NCBI GenBank assembly: GCA_025451135.1
Contig: JANWKW010000058.1
Span: 1-14,962 of the forward strand
Length of the DNA: 14,962 nt
From: Vulcanimicrobiia bacterium
Lineage (GTDB): Bacteria > Vulcanimicrobiota > Vulcanimicrobiia > Vulcanimicrobiales > Vulcanimicrobiaceae
Direction of reading: 5' to 3'
Shown piece by piece: positions 13,702 to 14,962 of this stretch; position 1 is the stretch's first letter; each line of letters opens with the position of its first letter. The translations under genes and the position numbers were made by a program. The notes beneath the pieces are model-generated. The model was not told where the DNA came from. It ran no database searches and saw nothing but the letters and a program-made list of their open reading frames with translations.

Positions 13702-14383
13702 CCAGCCCCAGACGCATCTGCGCGTCGCGGACGCGGCAGAAAGAGGGGCGGTGGAAGACGGACGGCCCGTGGTCGGCCAGGGCCGCCAGATGGCGCGGCG
13801 TCGCGTAGCCCTTGTGCTCGGCGAAGCCGTAGCGCGGGTCCTCGCGGTCGATGGCGTCGAGCAGATCGTCGCGATAGACCTTGGCGAGGATCGAAGCGGC
13901 CGCGACCACCGCACAGCGGGCGTCGCCCTTGATCAGGGGCTCCTGCGGGCCGGCGAAGGAGCGCAGCCGGACGGCGTCCGTGATCAGGTACTGCGGGAGC
14001 ATCGGGAGCGATGCGATCGCCCGCTCCATCGCGAGCACGCTCGCCCAGTAGATATTGAGGCGCTCGATCTCCTCGACCGAGGCGACGCCGATCGCCCAGC
14101 CCGAGGCGCGGCGCTTGATCTCGATCGCGAGCTCGACCCGCAGCGCCGGCCGGACCTGCTTGGAATCGTTGAGGCCGGTCAGCATCAGCGGCTCGCGCGC
14201 GATAACGCACGCGGCCACGACCGGACCGGCGAGCGGTCCGCGTCCGACCTCGTCGACGCCGCCGATCAACTCGTAGCCGTTCGCGCGCGCGGCCGTTTCG
14301 AAGAGATGCATCCGCTGCAGACGCCGGCGCTCGCGCGCGTAGGCGTTGCGGGCCTTACGCGCTTTCGCTTCGCAGGTCGTCAT
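13664..14383 (-). CDS. rnhB: Ribonuclease HII
   Basis: Ribonuclease HII (239 residues) nicks RNA in RNA-DNA hybrids and starts removal of misincorporated ribonucleotides from DNA. The active site is complete: D44 and E45 in GGVDEVGRGPLAGPV, D136 in LITDAVRL, and D154 in KGDARCAVVAAASILAKVYRD. The GRG motif and the C-terminal YGFAEHKGYATPRH...LGPS-like block (here DHGPSVFHR) are typical. About 25 basic residues precede the core; such extensions occur in Gram-positive RnhB proteins. The ATG at 14383 has GGAG at 14391-14394, seven bases upstream, while an internal ATG (Met25) is a less supported alternative. The 5' end overlaps the rbgA 3' end by 29 nt and the 3' end overlaps yraN, as in a compact housekeeping operon. 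Confidence 0.96.
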   Translation of the reverse strand: MTTCEAKARKARNAYARERRRLQRMHLFETAARANGYELIGGVDEVGRGPLAGPVVAACVIAREPLMLTGLNDSKQVRPALRVELAIEIKRRASGWAIGVASVEEIERLNIYWASVLAMERAIASLPMLPQYLITDAVRLRSFAGPQEPLIKGDARCAVVAAASILAKVYRDDLLDAIDREDPRYGFAEHKGYATPRHLAALADHGPSVFHRPSFCRVRDAQMRLGLDDEAFMEPDQGS

Positions 14384-14962
14384 CGGGAGACTCCAGGGAG
14401 ATGCGGCCGAACGTTCCGGCGCCGAACGCGCTGATGTAGGCTTGGGCGGCGTTGTGATAGTCGATCTCGCCGCCGCGGCGCACGAAGCGCCCGGCCGCGA
14501 ACGTCTCGAGATCCGGGACCGGACCGGCCCCTTGCGGCGTACCGGCGATCCAGCGGTAGAAGTGCGCCACGATCTCCTCGGGATCGTAGCGGTCGCGCGG
14601 CACCGCGCCGGTCATCGCGAGCTTCCACTGCGCGGTCGCATCCGGGATCTTCGGCACCAGGATGCCGGGCGTGTCCATCACCTCGACGCCCTTGTTCATG
14701 CGGAACCATTGGAGTTGGCGGGTGACGCCGGCCCGGTCTTCGGTCTTGGCGGCGGCGCGCCGGACCAGGCCGTTGATGATCGAGCTCTTGCCGGAGTTCG
14801 GCAGACCGACGACCAGCGCACGCGACGTGCCGGGCTTGCCTTCGGCCAGTTCGGCGACCAGTTGGGCGGCGCGCTTGACGCTCGGCTGCGCGCGTCCGTC
14901 GACGGCCGCGACCGGCAGGCCGGCCGCTTTGAAATGTTCCAGCCACCGCTTGGTGACGACCG
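14355..14962 (-). CDS. rbgA: Ribosome biogenesis GTPase RbgA/YlqF, C-terminal part (cut by window edge)
   Basis: The last 201 residues of a circularly permuted GTPase that acts late in 50S ribosomal subunit assembly. The N-terminal G4/G5 motifs lie beyond the right edge. In the visible part, G1 is GLPNSGKSS (52-60 of the visible fragment; the family usually has PNVGKST), the G2 region is DRAGVTRQLQWF (75-86), and G3 is MDTPGILVPK (95-104). After these comes the helical C-terminal domain, ending in FGRISLE, a common RbgA ending. The frame is read continuously to the window edge even though the first in-window ATG is at 14699; that ATG is internal. Adjacent rnhB in the order rbgA-rnhB matches Bacillus and many relatives and supports the name. 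The full start and promoter are not visible. Confidence 0.92.
   Translation of the reverse strand, partial: VVTKRWLEHFKAAGLPVAAVDGRAQPSVKRAAQLVAELAEGKPGTSRALVVGLPNSGKSSIINGLVRRAAAKTEDRAGVTRQLQWFRMNKGVEVMDTPGILVPKIPDATAQWKLAMTGAVPRDRYDPEEIVAHFYRWIAGTPQGAGPVPDLETFAAGRFVRRGGEIDYHNAAQAYISAFGAGTFGRISLESPDDDLRSESA
14391..14394 (-). promoter_or_regulatory. Ribosome binding site of rnhB inside rbgA
   Basis: GGAG on the minus strand, seven bases before the rnhB ATG at 14383 and within the rbgA coding region. It favours the long RnhB form over initiation at the internal Met25. Confidence 0.55.

Noticed and set aside
11922..13808. Long plus-strand open frame opposite the kinase, yraN and rnhB
   Set aside because: It spans three confidently identified minus-strand genes, has low-complexity composition and shows no recognisable motif.
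1..14962. CRISPR arrays, insertion sequences, tRNA or rRNA genes, toxin-antitoxin pairs
   Set aside because: No regularly spaced direct repeats, transposase motifs, terminal inverted repeats, clover-leaf or rRNA segments were seen on either strand; nearly all sequence is accounted for by the listed genes.

Overview
This is a gene-dense, high-GC bacterial chromosomal window (roughly two thirds G+C by eye) with thirteen complete genes and one gene cut by the right edge. Two exported lipoproteins with clear lipoboxes suggest a free-living bacterium. The order rbgA-rnhB-yraN is familiar from Firmicutes and related phyla. That order, the high GC, the DUF4382-like lipoprotein and the helical-repeat/LuxR-type regulator make a little-cultured phylum such as Candidatus Eremiobacterota (WPS-2) my best guess. 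That placement is inference, and marker-gene phylogeny would be needed to settle it. I see no tRNA, rRNA, CRISPR array, insertion sequence, phage gene or integration site.

Layout. (1) Positions 1-4634, plus strand: a DUF4382-like lipoprotein, a helical-repeat protein with a C-terminal LuxR-type helix-turn-helix, and a membrane-anchored PAS-PAS-GGDEF-EAL cyclic-di-GMP protein. The last two overlap by 4 nt (ATGA) and look co-translated. (2) Positions 4644-5327, minus strand: a Fe(II)/2-oxoglutarate oxygenase, convergent with block 1. It is divergent from block 3 across a 123-bp promoter region (5328-5450). (3) Positions 5451-8937, plus strand: a three-gene sugar ABC importer of the ribose/CUT2 type (binding lipoprotein, double ATPase, permease). 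No catabolic gene or regulator accompanies it here. (4) Positions 8950-14962, minus strand: one long, tightly packed run. Read in the direction of transcription it is rbgA (partial), rnhB, yraN, a soluble Ser/Thr protein kinase, an APC-family amino-acid permease, a 70-residue two-helix membrane protein, a membrane-anchored universal stress protein, and a secreted LolA/DUF1571-like protein. Neighbours overlap or are separated by at most about 12 nt, so the whole block could be one transcription unit.

Functional picture. The left part is signal transduction (cyclic-di-GMP turnover with a DNA-binding partner). The middle is sugar uptake beside a stand-alone oxygenase. The right part joins ribosome assembly and nucleic-acid housekeeping to a kinase/transporter/stress-protein module. 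The least ordinary items are that module, including its small membrane protein, the apparent ATC or missing start codon of the sugar ATPase, and the possibly leaderless oxygenase gene. No gene group here is clearly an undescribed system; the kinase-permease-small protein-Usp unit is the best candidate.
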